Source: Nitrospira sp. (lineage in GTDB: Bacteria > Nitrospirota > Nitrospiria > Nitrospirales > Nitrospiraceae). From it: a stretch of 64,000 bases of DNA. This document shows, piece after piece, positions 53,020 through 61,097 of this stretch. Positions within the stretch are counted from its first letter, which is position 1; every line of letters begins with the position of its first letter. The translations under genes and the position numbers were made by a program. The stretch is from positions 916,734-980,733 of the forward strand of contig CP092081.1 of the NCBI GenBank assembly GCA_022226935.1, written 5' to 3'. The notes below the pieces were generated by a model. That model made no database searches, was not told where the DNA came from, and saw only the letters and a list, made by a program, of their open reading frames with translations.

Positions 53020-53427
53020 ATGACGAACCTCCGCATAGCCGCGAGTGTGATCTTTTTTCTCTCTCTGGTGCTTCCGACTGCTCCCGGTTGGTCCATGGAT
53101 CCCCTCCCGATCGAGCCGGATCTGAATAGCCGTCTCGATGAACTCTACGATCACGAGTCGAGAATGTTCATCATGCTCTATTCGTTGCATGGTGACGGCA
53201 AGGTGGACTATGTGACGGGACGGCTGGTGCAGGAGTATACGAGAAGCAATTACGGCAACCCAGTCTACTATACCGATCAATATCCTCTCTTCTACTGGTG
53301 GAACCACACGATGTTCAACGATCCGGATCAGGACGGCGTGAACGGGAACGAGCAGGTCTACCAGGAAAACATCGAGTTCGACATCGCCCGGTATAAGCCT
53401 TGTCTGTTCAACGGCCAACCCTGCTAG
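53020..53427 (+). CDS. Exported protein with an EF-hand-like loop
   Basis: A 135-residue protein with a signal peptide (residues 1-25, IAASVIFFLSLVLPTAPGWS). The mature part has WWNHTMFNDPDQDGVNGNEQVYQE, whose DPDQDGVNGNE matches an EF-hand or dockerin-like calcium loop, and the end CLFNGQPC with a likely disulphide. Two repeats of an YDH/YTR helix precede it. A longer minus-strand frame overlaps but is poorer. The function is unknown. Confidence 0.7.
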   Translation: MTNLRIAASVIFFLSLVLPTAPGWSMDPLPIEPDLNSRLDELYDHESRMFIMLYSLHGDGKVDYVTGRLVQEYTRSNYGNPVYYTDQYPLFYWWNHTMFNDPDQDGVNGNEQVYQENIEFDIARYKPCLFNGQPC

Positions 53428-53436
53428 CCCAGGCTG

Positions 53437-53534
53437 CCCAGCAAGGCCGCCAGCGGCGTTCTCGCTTACACGCCTCCTTGCGACGTACCTAGAGGGTATG
53501 CCTCAGTCGGCGTGCTCCCTGCGGCCTTGCTGGG
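53437..53534. repeat. Palindromic dispersed repeat (REP-like)
   Basis: CCCAGCAAGGCCGC (53437-53450) and GCGGCCTTGCTGGG (53521-53534) are perfect 14-bp inverted ends of a 98-base element with inner partly paired arms (GCGTTCTCGC...). It sits alone between two convergent genes. Elements of this look are common between genes in Nitrospira-like genomes, from memory. Confidence 0.6.
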
Positions 53535-53729
53535 AGACCTTGCTGAGCAGCCTGGCCTGTACACCGGTTTCTCTTCACATCACCTGTTCTTCCGTACGAT
53601 ACCGTCAACCAGTTCCTCTCCAAACCCTCCCGGGTCGTCACATCACCAATTATGCCTCCTTACTGACCCCTTAAGTGACCTGGTTCGTGATTTGATGTTC
53701 CAGGAATATCCGGTGTCTTTTCTCCTCGC

Positions 53730-54593
53730 TCACTCAAACACCAGCACCTGACAAGGCGCTCGGTGGAGCACGGCGTGGGACACGCTTCCCAGGACGAACC
53801 GGGTGACGCCTTGCCTGGCGCGTGAGCCGACCATGATCAGATCGACCCCCAATTTTTCCGCTTCATGCAGAATCATGGTGAGCGGAGAACCCAGCACGCT
53901 TGCACTGCGGGTTGTGTAGCCCTGCGTGCGAAGGGTGGCCGCAACATCATCCACGAATTCCCGGGCGTGACGAAGCGCTTGCGCCTCTAACTTTTCGGCA
54001 GCGGAATCGTCTACCGGCCAGGGCGGACGGGTGGGAGGGAGTACGGCCAAGAGATTCACGTTCACCGGCTCTTGAAAGGGGTGTTTCGCGAGAAATCGCA
54101 GCGCCGCCTCAGCATCGGACGGCCCCTGGAGAGGAAGGAGGATATGCTTCAACTGCCGCAATGAGCCATGGAGCACGAATTTGGCGCAAGGGGCCATACT
54201 CAATACGCGATGAGAGGCACTGCCGAGCAGCCGTTCCTTCACCGGGCCTAGGCCTCTGGCCCCCATGACGATCAGATCCGCATGGCAGGATTGAGCCGCA
54301 GCCACGATCTGCTCCGCCGGTGACCCCACGTGCAGCAGTTTGGTGACCGGCCCGCTGTGAAGAGGAAGGAGTGATTGAATTCGCGTCAACAACTCCTCGC
54401 CGTCTTCTTTCATGCTGCGTTCCAACTGTGCGTACAGTTCCTGTGCCACTTCCGGCACCATCATGGGGTATGCCGGACGCGGGGCATCAACGACGTGGAG
54501 AAGCGTGAGCCGATCCGCACGGCGCAGATACTTCAGCGCCCGCACGGCTTCATAGGAATGGTCGGACCCATCGACTGCGAGAAGCGTGTTCAT
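53730..54593 (-). CDS. Universal stress protein, tandem UspA
   Basis: A 287-residue protein made of two UspA domains. The first starts MNTLLAVDGSDHSYEAV and holds MGARGLGPVKERLLGSASHRVL; the second holds VGSRARQGVTRFVLGSVSHAVL. Both keep the ATP-binding pattern G-x2-G-x9-GS. It is likely cytoplasmic and expressed in stress or starvation. Its stop overlaps nothing, but its start overlaps the end of the alpha/beta hydrolase gene by four bases. Confidence 0.92.
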   Translation of the reverse strand: MNTLLAVDGSDHSYEAVRALKYLRRADRLTLLHVVDAPRPAYPMMVPEVAQELYAQLERSMKEDGEELLTRIQSLLPLHSGPVTKLLHVGSPAEQIVAAAQSCHADLIVMGARGLGPVKERLLGSASHRVLSMAPCAKFVLHGSLRQLKHILLPLQGPSDAEAALRFLAKHPFQEPVNVNLLAVLPPTRPPWPVDDSAAEKLEAQALRHAREFVDDVAATLRTQGYTTRSASVLGSPLTMILHEAEKLGVDLIMVGSRARQGVTRFVLGSVSHAVLHRAPCQVLVFE

Positions 54594-55264
54594 TGCAGGA
54601 ACTCCTTTGCTTGGCGTGAGGCCGGAGGGAGATAACGGCTAAACCAACTGAGGGCCTCGTGGGCAACCTGATCGAGTGTGCCCGGTTCTTCGAAGAGATG
54701 CGTGGCGCCCGGGATAATCATCAGTCGTTTGTGACAGGTCAGCTGCCCGAGCGCCTCTTCGTTCATCCCGATCACCGGGCCGTCTTCGCCGCCCACGAGC
54801 AGCAATGTCGGCGCCGTGACGCGGCTCAGATACGGACCAGCGAGATCGGGACGACCGCCACGCGAGACGACCGCACCAACCGCATCAGGCTCCCGAGCCG
54901 CCGCTTGGAGGGCAGCCCCGGCTCCCGTGCTGGCGCCAAAATATCCGGTGCGAAGGTCTCGCGTCGGGGTATGGGTCTGCAGCCAACTCTGAGCAAGCAG
55001 CAAGCGATCAGCCAAGAGGTCGATGTCGAAGATCTTCCTCCGGTCGTCGGCTTCATCGGGCGACAGTAGATCTAACAGCAAGGTAGCGAATCCGCCTGCC
55101 TCCAGGATGCGGGCGACGAACTGATTACGCGGGCTGAAGCGGCCGCTGCCGCTGCCATGGGCGAAAACAATGGCGCCCTTCGGCTGTTCAGGAAGTCCGA
55201 GGATGCCGTCGAGTGCGATGCCATCCCCGGTGATCGTGATCTGAGAAATGTTCTCCATCCTCAT
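54590..55264 (-). CDS. Alpha/beta hydrolase (dienelactone hydrolase-like)
   Basis: A 224-residue hydrolase. The nucleophile elbow is GYFGASTGAG (G-x-S-x-G), the oxyanion segment is FAHGSGSGRFSPRN, the Asp lies in LLLVGGEDGPV, and the His in PGATHLFEEPG. Related proteins are found beside phosphoribosyltransferase or Usp genes and have unknown substrates. No signal peptide is present. It forms an operon with the tandem UspA downstream. Confidence 0.88.
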   Translation of the reverse strand: MRMENISQITITGDGIALDGILGLPEQPKGAIVFAHGSGSGRFSPRNQFVARILEAGGFATLLLDLLSPDEADDRRKIFDIDLLADRLLLAQSWLQTHTPTRDLRTGYFGASTGAGAALQAAAREPDAVGAVVSRGGRPDLAGPYLSRVTAPTLLLVGGEDGPVIGMNEEALGQLTCHKRLMIIPGATHLFEEPGTLDQVAHEALSWFSRYLPPASRQAKEFLQ

Positions 55265-55294
55265 ACGTGCCGAAAGACGTCCGTTAGGTAAGGT

Positions 55295-55390
55295 TTAATG
55301 GCACTCCACCGGACAGAAGAAAATCAGGTACACTGCGATGCCCGTTCCTAACAGCAAGGCCCCGATCAACCACCAGGATGTGCGCGACAT
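55295..55390 (-). CDS. Very small single-span membrane protein (31 aa)
   Basis: From ATG 55390 with AAAGGAA upstream, the frame codes for 31 residues: MSRTSWWLIGALLLGTGIAV then YLIFFCPVECH. Nearly all of it is one transmembrane helix with a CPVEC motif at its end, which could bind a metal or form a disulphide. It lies upstream of the alpha/beta hydrolase and UspA genes on the same strand. Its size is like CydX-type or CcoQ-type subunits, but no such partner is close. Confidence 0.6.
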   Translation of the reverse strand: MSRTSWWLIGALLLGTGIAVYLIFFCPVECH

Positions 55391-55708
55391 GATGCATTCC
55401 TTTCGAAGACTGCATCGAGCAAGAGGAATGCCATCACACCTACGCAGGGAAGCCATGGGATCTTGAGTGATGGGGTCTGCACCACGTGCGACAGAAGCGA
55501 GAAAACACTAGGCTAGAATGGTCTTTCGCAAAGGAACCGCCGCTTGTAATCTGTGGCGTTCCGCTACAGGCTGGTGATGAAGCTGTAGCAGGACACCCCC
55601 GGGTAGCAACCCGCATGAAGGAGCTGCGTAAGACGGGGCATGATTTGTGAGCAATCTTCGTGATTTCGCAGTGGTTACTGGTTCCTGCCGATGGCATCGG
55701 GATTGCTG
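55391..55708. other. Divergent regulatory gap
   Basis: About 320 bases between the minus-strand Usp/hydrolase group and the plus-strand Usp/cupredoxin group. No gene was found. It should hold promoters for both; no clear regulator site was recognised. Confidence 0.4.
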
Positions 55709-56245
55709 ATGTCATGGCCAGAAGAGGAGAGTGGAAGTCTGGTGGCTGACCGGTTATTCACGAAAATTCTTGTCCCCGTGGATTTCTCGCCCTGTTCCGA
55801 AGAAGCGTTCCGGATCGCCCTGTCATTCGCGCGGTCATATCAGGCGGAGGTGCTCCTGCTGCACGTCGTCGATACCAAGAGTCTGGATGCCCTGAACCGG
55901 CTTGGGTTGGCGCCTGCGTCGGATGCCGCGAAGCAGAAAAAACAGCTGCATCACGTTGCCCGCTTGAATGCGCGTCAATTACTAGCGTGGGATGAGGCGA
56001 AGGGTGTGACGATCAAACGGATCCTCGCCGACGGGTGTCCCTTCGAGGAAATTGCAAGGACCGCCCGGGTGGAAGGGGTTGATTTGGTGGTGATGGGCAG
56101 TTATGGAGGAGCGGTGGGTGGGGTCGAAAAGATTTTCTTCGGCACGACGGCGGAGAAAGTGGTACGAACCGCCGGTTGTCCGGTGTTGACGGTTCCGTTG
56201 CCCGTGAAACGGGCGAAAGCGCGAACAGGGAAAAGTTCATCATAA
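55709..56245 (+). CDS. Universal stress protein, single UspA
   Basis: About 178 residues from ATG 55709; GTG 55742 would also fit. The UspA start is KILVPVDFSPCSEEAF, and the nucleotide loop is MGSYGGAVGGVEKIFFGTTAEKVV. A basic tail (VKRAKARTGKSSS) follows. It lies just before a cupredoxin gene and a second tandem UspA on the same strand. Confidence 0.9.
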   Translation: MSWPEEESGSLVADRLFTKILVPVDFSPCSEEAFRIALSFARSYQAEVLLLHVVDTKSLDALNRLGLAPASDAAKQKKQLHHVARLNARQLLAWDEAKGVTIKRILADGCPFEEIARTARVEGVDLVVMGSYGGAVGGVEKIFFGTTAEKVVRTAGCPVLTVPLPVKRAKARTGKSSS

Positions 56246-56257
56246 GGAGGCATGGTT

Positions 56258-56686
56258 ATGGGTCTGAAGCAGAGGTCGGCGGTGCTCAGCGGAGGGCGGG
56301 TCTGGTTGGCAGTCTGTTTTGTCCTGGCGTTGTGTTCGCAGGGGGGAGCTCAGGCAGAACAGCGGATCGAGGTGGCGATCAAGGATTTTGCTTTCGTCAC
56401 GAAACAGATGCCGCTACGGCTGGGTGTGGCCACGGTGATCACCATCACCAATGAGGATCAGGAACGCCACGATTTCGGATCGACCATGTTCGAAGGCCTT
56501 CCGACACGGGTCGAATCCGGCGGTATTGTGTCCTATGGCCGGGGCATCGGCGGGCTGTTTTTGGATGGGAAAAAGTCCGCGGTCATTCGATTCGTCATGG
56601 AACGGCCGGGACGGCATGAATTCCGTTGTTCGATTCATCAGAACATGAAGGGAGAATTGCTCCTCTTGAACGTGGAGGCGGCATAA
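56258..56686 (+). CDS. Cupredoxin-like periplasmic protein
   Basis: A 142-residue protein from ATG 56258, which has AAGGAGG nine bases before; the earlier ATG 56252 is too close. A signal peptide ends near AQAEQ. The mature part is a cupredoxin fold (IEVAIKDFAFV, PLRLGVATVITITNEDQERHDF) with type-1 copper ligands His in ERHDF and CSIHQNM (Cys, His, Met) near the end. It may carry electrons or store copper in the periplasm. It sits between two UspA genes. Confidence 0.88.
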   Translation: MGLKQRSAVLSGGRVWLAVCFVLALCSQGGAQAEQRIEVAIKDFAFVTKQMPLRLGVATVITITNEDQERHDFGSTMFEGLPTRVESGGIVSYGRGIGGLFLDGKKSAVIRFVMERPGRHEFRCSIHQNMKGELLLLNVEAA

Positions 56687-56689
56687 GCC

Positions 56690-57625
56690 ATGGCGCCGCT
56701 GATCAAGCAGATCCTGTTCGCCACCGATTTCTCGGCCTGCGCCGATCGAGCCATGGGGTATGCCCTGAGCCTTGCCGGGGCCTGGAAGGCCGACCTCTGT
56801 GTGGTGACCGTGCTGGAACTCTATCCGGGCATGGATCCGGACTACACGGTCAATAAGATGTACTTGGACCACTTGCGCGCGGAGGCGAATCGCCAACTGG
56901 TTGCCGTTCAGGAGCGGGCGAAGGCGGCCGGTCAACCGATCACGACGCGCATCGAAGTGGGCATCCCCAGCCAGGCGCTTCAGATCGTCGCCCAGACGAT
57001 CGGCGCGGATCTCCTGGTGGTCGGCACGCATGGCCGAACGGGGCTCGATCATGTCTTGGTCGGTAGCACTGCGGAGCGGGTCGTGCGGGTCTCTCCTTGT
57101 CCCGTCCTGGCGGTCAAGGCGGACAAGGGCGGATCCGGTGCGGCGGCGACCACCATCAAGCGGATCGTGGTACCGGTCGATCTCTCGACCTGTTCGCTGG
57201 ATGCTTTGGAGTATGCCGTGCAGTTTGCCAAACCGCTCGGGGCCGCGATCACCGTTCTCCATGCGATGGAACCGGTTGCGTACGGCTTGGATTTCAGTTT
57301 GAGCCACGCCAAAGAGTGGAAGGAGCAACGGGATTATTTGGAGAAGCGGTTGAGCGTGTTATCCGCCTGCGTGACCGCCCACGGAATTCAGGCCGATCAT
57401 GTGCTGAAGCCGGGGCTACCGGCCGATTCGATCGTCTCCTATGTCGCCCAGCAGGGGTTCGATCTCATGATCATGGGGACGCATGGACGCAGAGGCATTT
57501 CCCATGTCCTGCTTGGCAGTATTGCCGGCGCGATGCTCCGTCATGCGCCTTGCCCGGTCCTGACGGTGCGCCACATCAACTTGGGCGCGGACCATGAGCG
57601 GGTCGTCCCGCTGGGAGACCGCTGA
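56690..57625 (+). CDS. Universal stress protein, tandem UspA
   Basis: A 311-residue protein with two UspA domains. Loops VGTHGRTGLDHVLVGSTAERVV and MGTHGRRGISHVLLGSIAGAML give the full ATP-binding pattern. The start QILFATDFSACADRAM is typical. It begins three bases after the cupredoxin stop, so the two are co-translated. With the others, three UspA genes lie within four kilobases. Confidence 0.93.
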   Translation: MAPLIKQILFATDFSACADRAMGYALSLAGAWKADLCVVTVLELYPGMDPDYTVNKMYLDHLRAEANRQLVAVQERAKAAGQPITTRIEVGIPSQALQIVAQTIGADLLVVGTHGRTGLDHVLVGSTAERVVRVSPCPVLAVKADKGGSGAAATTIKRIVVPVDLSTCSLDALEYAVQFAKPLGAAITVLHAMEPVAYGLDFSLSHAKEWKEQRDYLEKRLSVLSACVTAHGIQADHVLKPGLPADSIVSYVAQQGFDLMIMGTHGRRGISHVLLGSIAGAMLRHAPCPVLTVRHINLGADHERVVPLGDR

Positions 57626-57672
57626 TAGGTCGCCTCTCGGGAGGGGGTCTTCATGCTTCCTGGAGGAGAGTG

Positions 57673-59043
57673 ATGAAACTTGCGAATGAACGGCGCACCG
57701 GCCGATCGGTGCCGGTCAACAAAGATCTTGGCAATCTGTTGACGAGGCTGGACCGGTTGTCGGTTTCGCCGGGATTTGCCCAGCAGCGCCGGATCGCCTT
57801 CGAACGAGCCTTGCAGGTGTATGTCGAACTGGGAAGTCAGTCGCCCTTGTCGCCCCTGCGGGAGGAAGTCGAACTGGCGGATCTCCTCCTTTATGCCGAC
57901 TTTTATCCGGAAGACGGGCAGCTCACCCTCATTGAACAACTACGGGACGTCATCACGGAACATATCCCGGAAGAGGAACGGGCCTGGCTCGATCCGCTGA
58001 AACATTCGTACCTGGATCTGGTTGAGGTTCTCTCACCACAGGCAGGGGCGGCGAGACGAAGCTTGCGCTCGATCGGCGACGGCCGCCTGTACGAGATACC
58101 GGCAGAGAGTCTGAATCAGGGGGCCGAGAGCGGGTCCATGTTGTTCACCCGTTTGGTGCGGGAACCGGGTGATCCTGAAAGCACGTTGGCGGTGCCGGCC
58201 GGCCCGATGTTGGTGCTCTCAGCTCAGGATGCCCGGGCGCTCTATGAAACGACCGGTGAAGAACGGCGTGAGATGGAAGTGGTCGGAGGGTCATTCGAAC
58301 TCGGGGATTGGCCGGAATTTGCCAAGCGCTTCGGGCATCTCCTGCTGAAGAATTTTGCGCGCATGCGGTTGGCCGCTTTGTTGGAAGCAGTGAGCGACAT
58401 TCGCTATCGGACCGAAGCGGGAGAGCCGTATTTCTATGTCATGGCCGTGTATGAGCATCACGAGTTCACCTTTATCGCCGGCGGAATGAGCGAACTGGAA
58501 GGGTGGACGGAGGACGTGTCTGCTCAACTAAAGGAAACCGCTGGTCAAAGAAAACTTCGTCGCTTCGCGCATCGAACGAAGGCGGAAAAGCGGGCGGAGG
58601 ACATCACCGCACGGGTTACGGTGACCGCGACGGAACTCTTCCTCGAGTGTGCCTCGCAGGAACGATTGGACACGATCAAACATAGTCTGGCGGCGACCTT
58701 TGGCTATTCGCTGCACTTTCGTGGCGAAATCGTCCAGCCGCCGGCACGACAGGTGACGAAGGACGAGTTATCCGGTAATGAACCGCTGACGGTGGTGGTG
58801 ACTGGCGAGGAGGATCGAGCGTTGCTGAGGACCTTTCTTGAAACGGTCTATCTGGAGTGGGCGGATCGGGAGTCTCCGGCGCTGGGTGGCGACACGCCAC
58901 GGCACGTGGCCAAGACTCCGGCGGGGCGTGATCGGGTGGCCGGTCTCATCGATGACATGGAACGCTGTGATTTCGGTCTCCTCCGCAGCGGCGTTGCAGC
59001 GTTCGATTACAACGTTTTGCGGGCGCATGTCGGCCTCTGCTGA
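57673..59043 (+). CDS. Unknown protein with a C-terminal DUF2384/MbcA-like segment
   Basis: A 456-residue cytoplasmic protein from ATG 57673, behind GGAGGAG. Residues 1-130 are helical; 130-330 are mixed (MLVLSAQDARALYETTGEERREMEV, RFGHLLLKNFARMRLAALLEAV). The last 70 residues (WADRESPALGGDTPRHVAKTPAGRDRVAGLIDDME then FDYNVLRAHVGL) resemble the DUF2384/MbcA-type module also seen in SEC-C and pRiA4b-like proteins. No known role was recognised. It lies directly before the formate dehydrogenase operon but with a 64-base gap. Confidence 0.7.
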   Translation: MKLANERRTGRSVPVNKDLGNLLTRLDRLSVSPGFAQQRRIAFERALQVYVELGSQSPLSPLREEVELADLLLYADFYPEDGQLTLIEQLRDVITEHIPEEERAWLDPLKHSYLDLVEVLSPQAGAARRSLRSIGDGRLYEIPAESLNQGAESGSMLFTRLVREPGDPESTLAVPAGPMLVLSAQDARALYETTGEERREMEVVGGSFELGDWPEFAKRFGHLLLKNFARMRLAALLEAVSDIRYRTEAGEPYFYVMAVYEHHEFTFIAGGMSELEGWTEDVSAQLKETAGQRKLRRFAHRTKAEKRAEDITARVTVTATELFLECASQERLDTIKHSLAATFGYSLHFRGEIVQPPARQVTKDELSGNEPLTVVVTGEEDRALLRTFLETVYLEWADRESPALGGDTPRHVAKTPAGRDRVAGLIDDMERCDFGLLRSGVAAFDYNVLRAHVGLC

Positions 59044-59046
59044 TCA

Positions 59047-59067
59047 CACGTGAAGCGTGAAGGGTGA
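59047..59067. repeat. GTGAAGCGT repeat unit before fdsG
   Basis: ACGTGAAGCGTGAAGGGTGA matches the unit seen in the cluster at 35771. It lies in the gap between the unknown gene and fdsG. Confidence 0.5.
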
Positions 59068-59107
59068 CCGTCAAAGGGAAGCCGAGAGACCAAGCCGAGG
59101 AACGAAC

Positions 59108-59563
59108 GTGTCTAATCATGAACAGGTCGAGAAGATTCTCCGGCAGGTACGGAGTGAGCCGCCGAATATGCTTAAGACCCTTCTGGCCCTTCAGGAGCAG
59201 ATCGGGTATGTGCCGGTGGACGCCATTCCCGACATCGCGCACAGCCTGCGCACAACCACCACACAGATCGCCGGTGTGCTTTCCTACTATCCAGACCTGC
59301 GGGTAACTGCTGCAGGCCGCCATGTCATTCGCGTCTGCATGGGGGAATCCTGTTATGCGAACGGGTGCGGCCGGCTGTTGCGAGTACTACAAGACTCTCT
59401 CCGCACCGACGTGGGCGAAACGACATCGGGAGGAAAGTTTACGCTGGACACCATGTCCTGCGCCGGCAACTGCGCCGTCTCTCCCACGGTACTGATTGAT
59501 CAAGATCTGTACGGTCGTGTGTTGCCATCGCAAGTCGAGACGATGCTGGAACGTTATCGGTAA
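59108..59563 (+). CDS. fdsG: NAD-dependent formate dehydrogenase, gamma subunit (NuoE-like)
   Basis: A 151-residue subunit from GTG 59108, behind GAGGAACG. The NuoE/thioredoxin-like fold keeps the four [2Fe-2S] cysteines: CMGESCYANGC (two used) and SCAGNC. The helical start (ILRQVRSEPPNMLKTLLALQEQIGYVP) is as in NuoE and FdsG. It passes electrons between the FMN and iron-sulphur chain. The next start follows the stop at once (TAACATG). Confidence 0.93.
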   Translation: MSNHEQVEKILRQVRSEPPNMLKTLLALQEQIGYVPVDAIPDIAHSLRTTTTQIAGVLSYYPDLRVTAAGRHVIRVCMGESCYANGCGRLLRVLQDSLRTDVGETTSGGKFTLDTMSCAGNCAVSPTVLIDQDLYGRVLPSQVETMLERYR

Positions 59564-59564
59564 C

Positions 59565-61061
59565 ATGAGCAGCGCAACGCGACTCTACCTTTCCAACGAC
59601 ACGTCCGCCCGAGCAGCAGGTGCTGGTTTGCTGGCCGATGCCTGGGCTGAACGTCCGGAGGTGCAACTCATCCGCCTCTCCTCGAGAGGGGCGTTTTTTC
59701 TCGAGCCGATGGTGGAGCGCGACAGTCCAGAGGGTCGGGTTGCCTGGTTCAATGTTCAACCGGATGATCTCTCATCCATACTTGCCGGGGTTGGCGGAAC
59801 ACCGGTTCGATCCATTCCCTTTCTCGCCAATCAAACCCGCTTCACGTTTGCCAACTTCGGCGAAACAGAACCCTTGGCTCTGGATGAATACCAGGCGCGG
59901 GGTGGTCTGAAAGGGCTGGAGGAAGCCTTCCGTCTCACGCCGGATGGGATCATCGAGGAGCTGCGCGTCTCACAGTTGCGAGGACGAGGCGGCGCGGCCT
60001 TTCCAGTCTGGAATAAATGGAAGGTGGCGCAACAGACCAAGGCCTCAGAGAAATATGTGGTCGCCAATGCCGATGAAGGGGATGCCGGAACGTACTGCGA
60101 TCGTATGATTCTGGAAGGTGATCCGTTTCGGTTGCTGGAAGGCATGTTGATTTGTGCCCGGGCGATTGGCGCAAGCCGCGGCTACGTCTATTGCCGGCAG
60201 GAATATCCGGCGGCCGCCGCCATGTTGCGCGCGGCGATCCGAAAGGCCGATGAGGCGGAATTATTGGACATAGACGGCGAACCATTTCCTATCGAGGTGG
60301 TGGAAGGCGCCGGGTCCTATGTCTGCGGCGAGGAGACGGCGCTCTTGGAATCACTGGAAGGCAAGCGGGGCGTCGTGCGGGCCAGGCCTCCCTATCCGGC
60401 GCAGGCCGGATTGTATGGCCAGCCGACCATCGTGAGCAATGTCCTCACCTTTGCCACGATTTCACAGATTCTGTCGCGAGGCGGCACCTGGCACGCGTCC
60501 CTCGGCACCGAACAGTCTCGAGGCACCATCGCCCTGCAGTTAGGCGGGCGGGTGAAACATCCTGGATTGGTAGAGGTGCCGTTCGGGCTAAGCCTGCGTC
60601 AGGTGTTGGACCAGTTTGGCGGTGGGATGGCACCGGGCTCGCGATTCAAGGCGGTGCAAGTGGGTGGACCGCTCGGCAGTCTCTTTCCCTCAACGGGATT
60701 GGATCTCCCGATTTGTTATGACGCCTTTGCCAAGGCCGGCGCAGTCCTCGGGCACGGCGGGATCGTGGTCTACGATCATGAGACCGATATGGTGGATCTG
60801 GCGCGCCACTTCATGGCCTTTACCGCCGACGAATCCTGCGGGAAGTGCACGCCCTGTCGCATCGGTTCGGTGCGTGGGCGCGAAATTCTCGAACGCATTC
60901 AAGCCGGCGGCGGCACCGTGGACGACCTTGCCCTGTTGGGCGATCTCGGCGAAACCATGAAGCTCGCAAGTCTCTGCGCCCTCGGCGGCCGCGCACCCTA
61001 TCCGGTCCTCACCGCCATCGAGCATTTTCCGGCTGAATTTCGCAGCAAGCTCAGAGCGTGA
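59565..61061 (+). CDS. fdsB: NAD-dependent formate dehydrogenase, beta subunit (NuoF-like)
   Basis: A 498-residue subunit from ATG 59565. The NADH loop is LRGRGGAAFPVWNKW, the FMN site is NADEGDAGTYCDRMILEGDP, and the [4Fe-4S] ligands are in ESCGKCTPCRIG. The first 90 residues are a thioredoxin-like segment, as in fused NuoE/F-type proteins. It reduces NAD+ with electrons from formate, or the reverse. It is the second gene of the fds operon; a 36-base gap with a GTGAAGCGT unit separates it from fdsA. Confidence 0.95.
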   Translation: MSSATRLYLSNDTSARAAGAGLLADAWAERPEVQLIRLSSRGAFFLEPMVERDSPEGRVAWFNVQPDDLSSILAGVGGTPVRSIPFLANQTRFTFANFGETEPLALDEYQARGGLKGLEEAFRLTPDGIIEELRVSQLRGRGGAAFPVWNKWKVAQQTKASEKYVVANADEGDAGTYCDRMILEGDPFRLLEGMLICARAIGASRGYVYCRQEYPAAAAMLRAAIRKADEAELLDIDGEPFPIEVVEGAGSYVCGEETALLESLEGKRGVVRARPPYPAQAGLYGQPTIVSNVLTFATISQILSRGGTWHASLGTEQSRGTIALQLGGRVKHPGLVEVPFGLSLRQVLDQFGGGMAPGSRFKAVQVGGPLGSLFPSTGLDLPICYDAFAKAGAVLGHGGIVVYDHETDMVDLARHFMAFTADESCGKCTPCRIGSVRGREILERIQAGGGTVDDLALLGDLGETMKLASLCALGGRAPYPVLTAIEHFPAEFRSKLRA

Positions 61062-61070
61062 AGCGTAAAA
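61054..61070. repeat. GTGAAGCGT repeat unit at the end of fdsB
   Basis: GAGCGTGAAGCGTAAAA overlaps the fdsB stop and the fdsB-fdsA gap. It is one more copy of the dispersed unit seen at 35771 and 59047. Confidence 0.45.
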
Positions 61071-61097
61071 AAGAATACGAGCGACGAAGGTTCTTGC

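Noticed and set aside
52798-53418. Minus-strand open frame (206 codons) opposite the EF-hand-like exported protein
   Set aside because: The plus strand has a signal peptide and a calcium-type loop; the minus frame has none and overlaps the start of mtaB.
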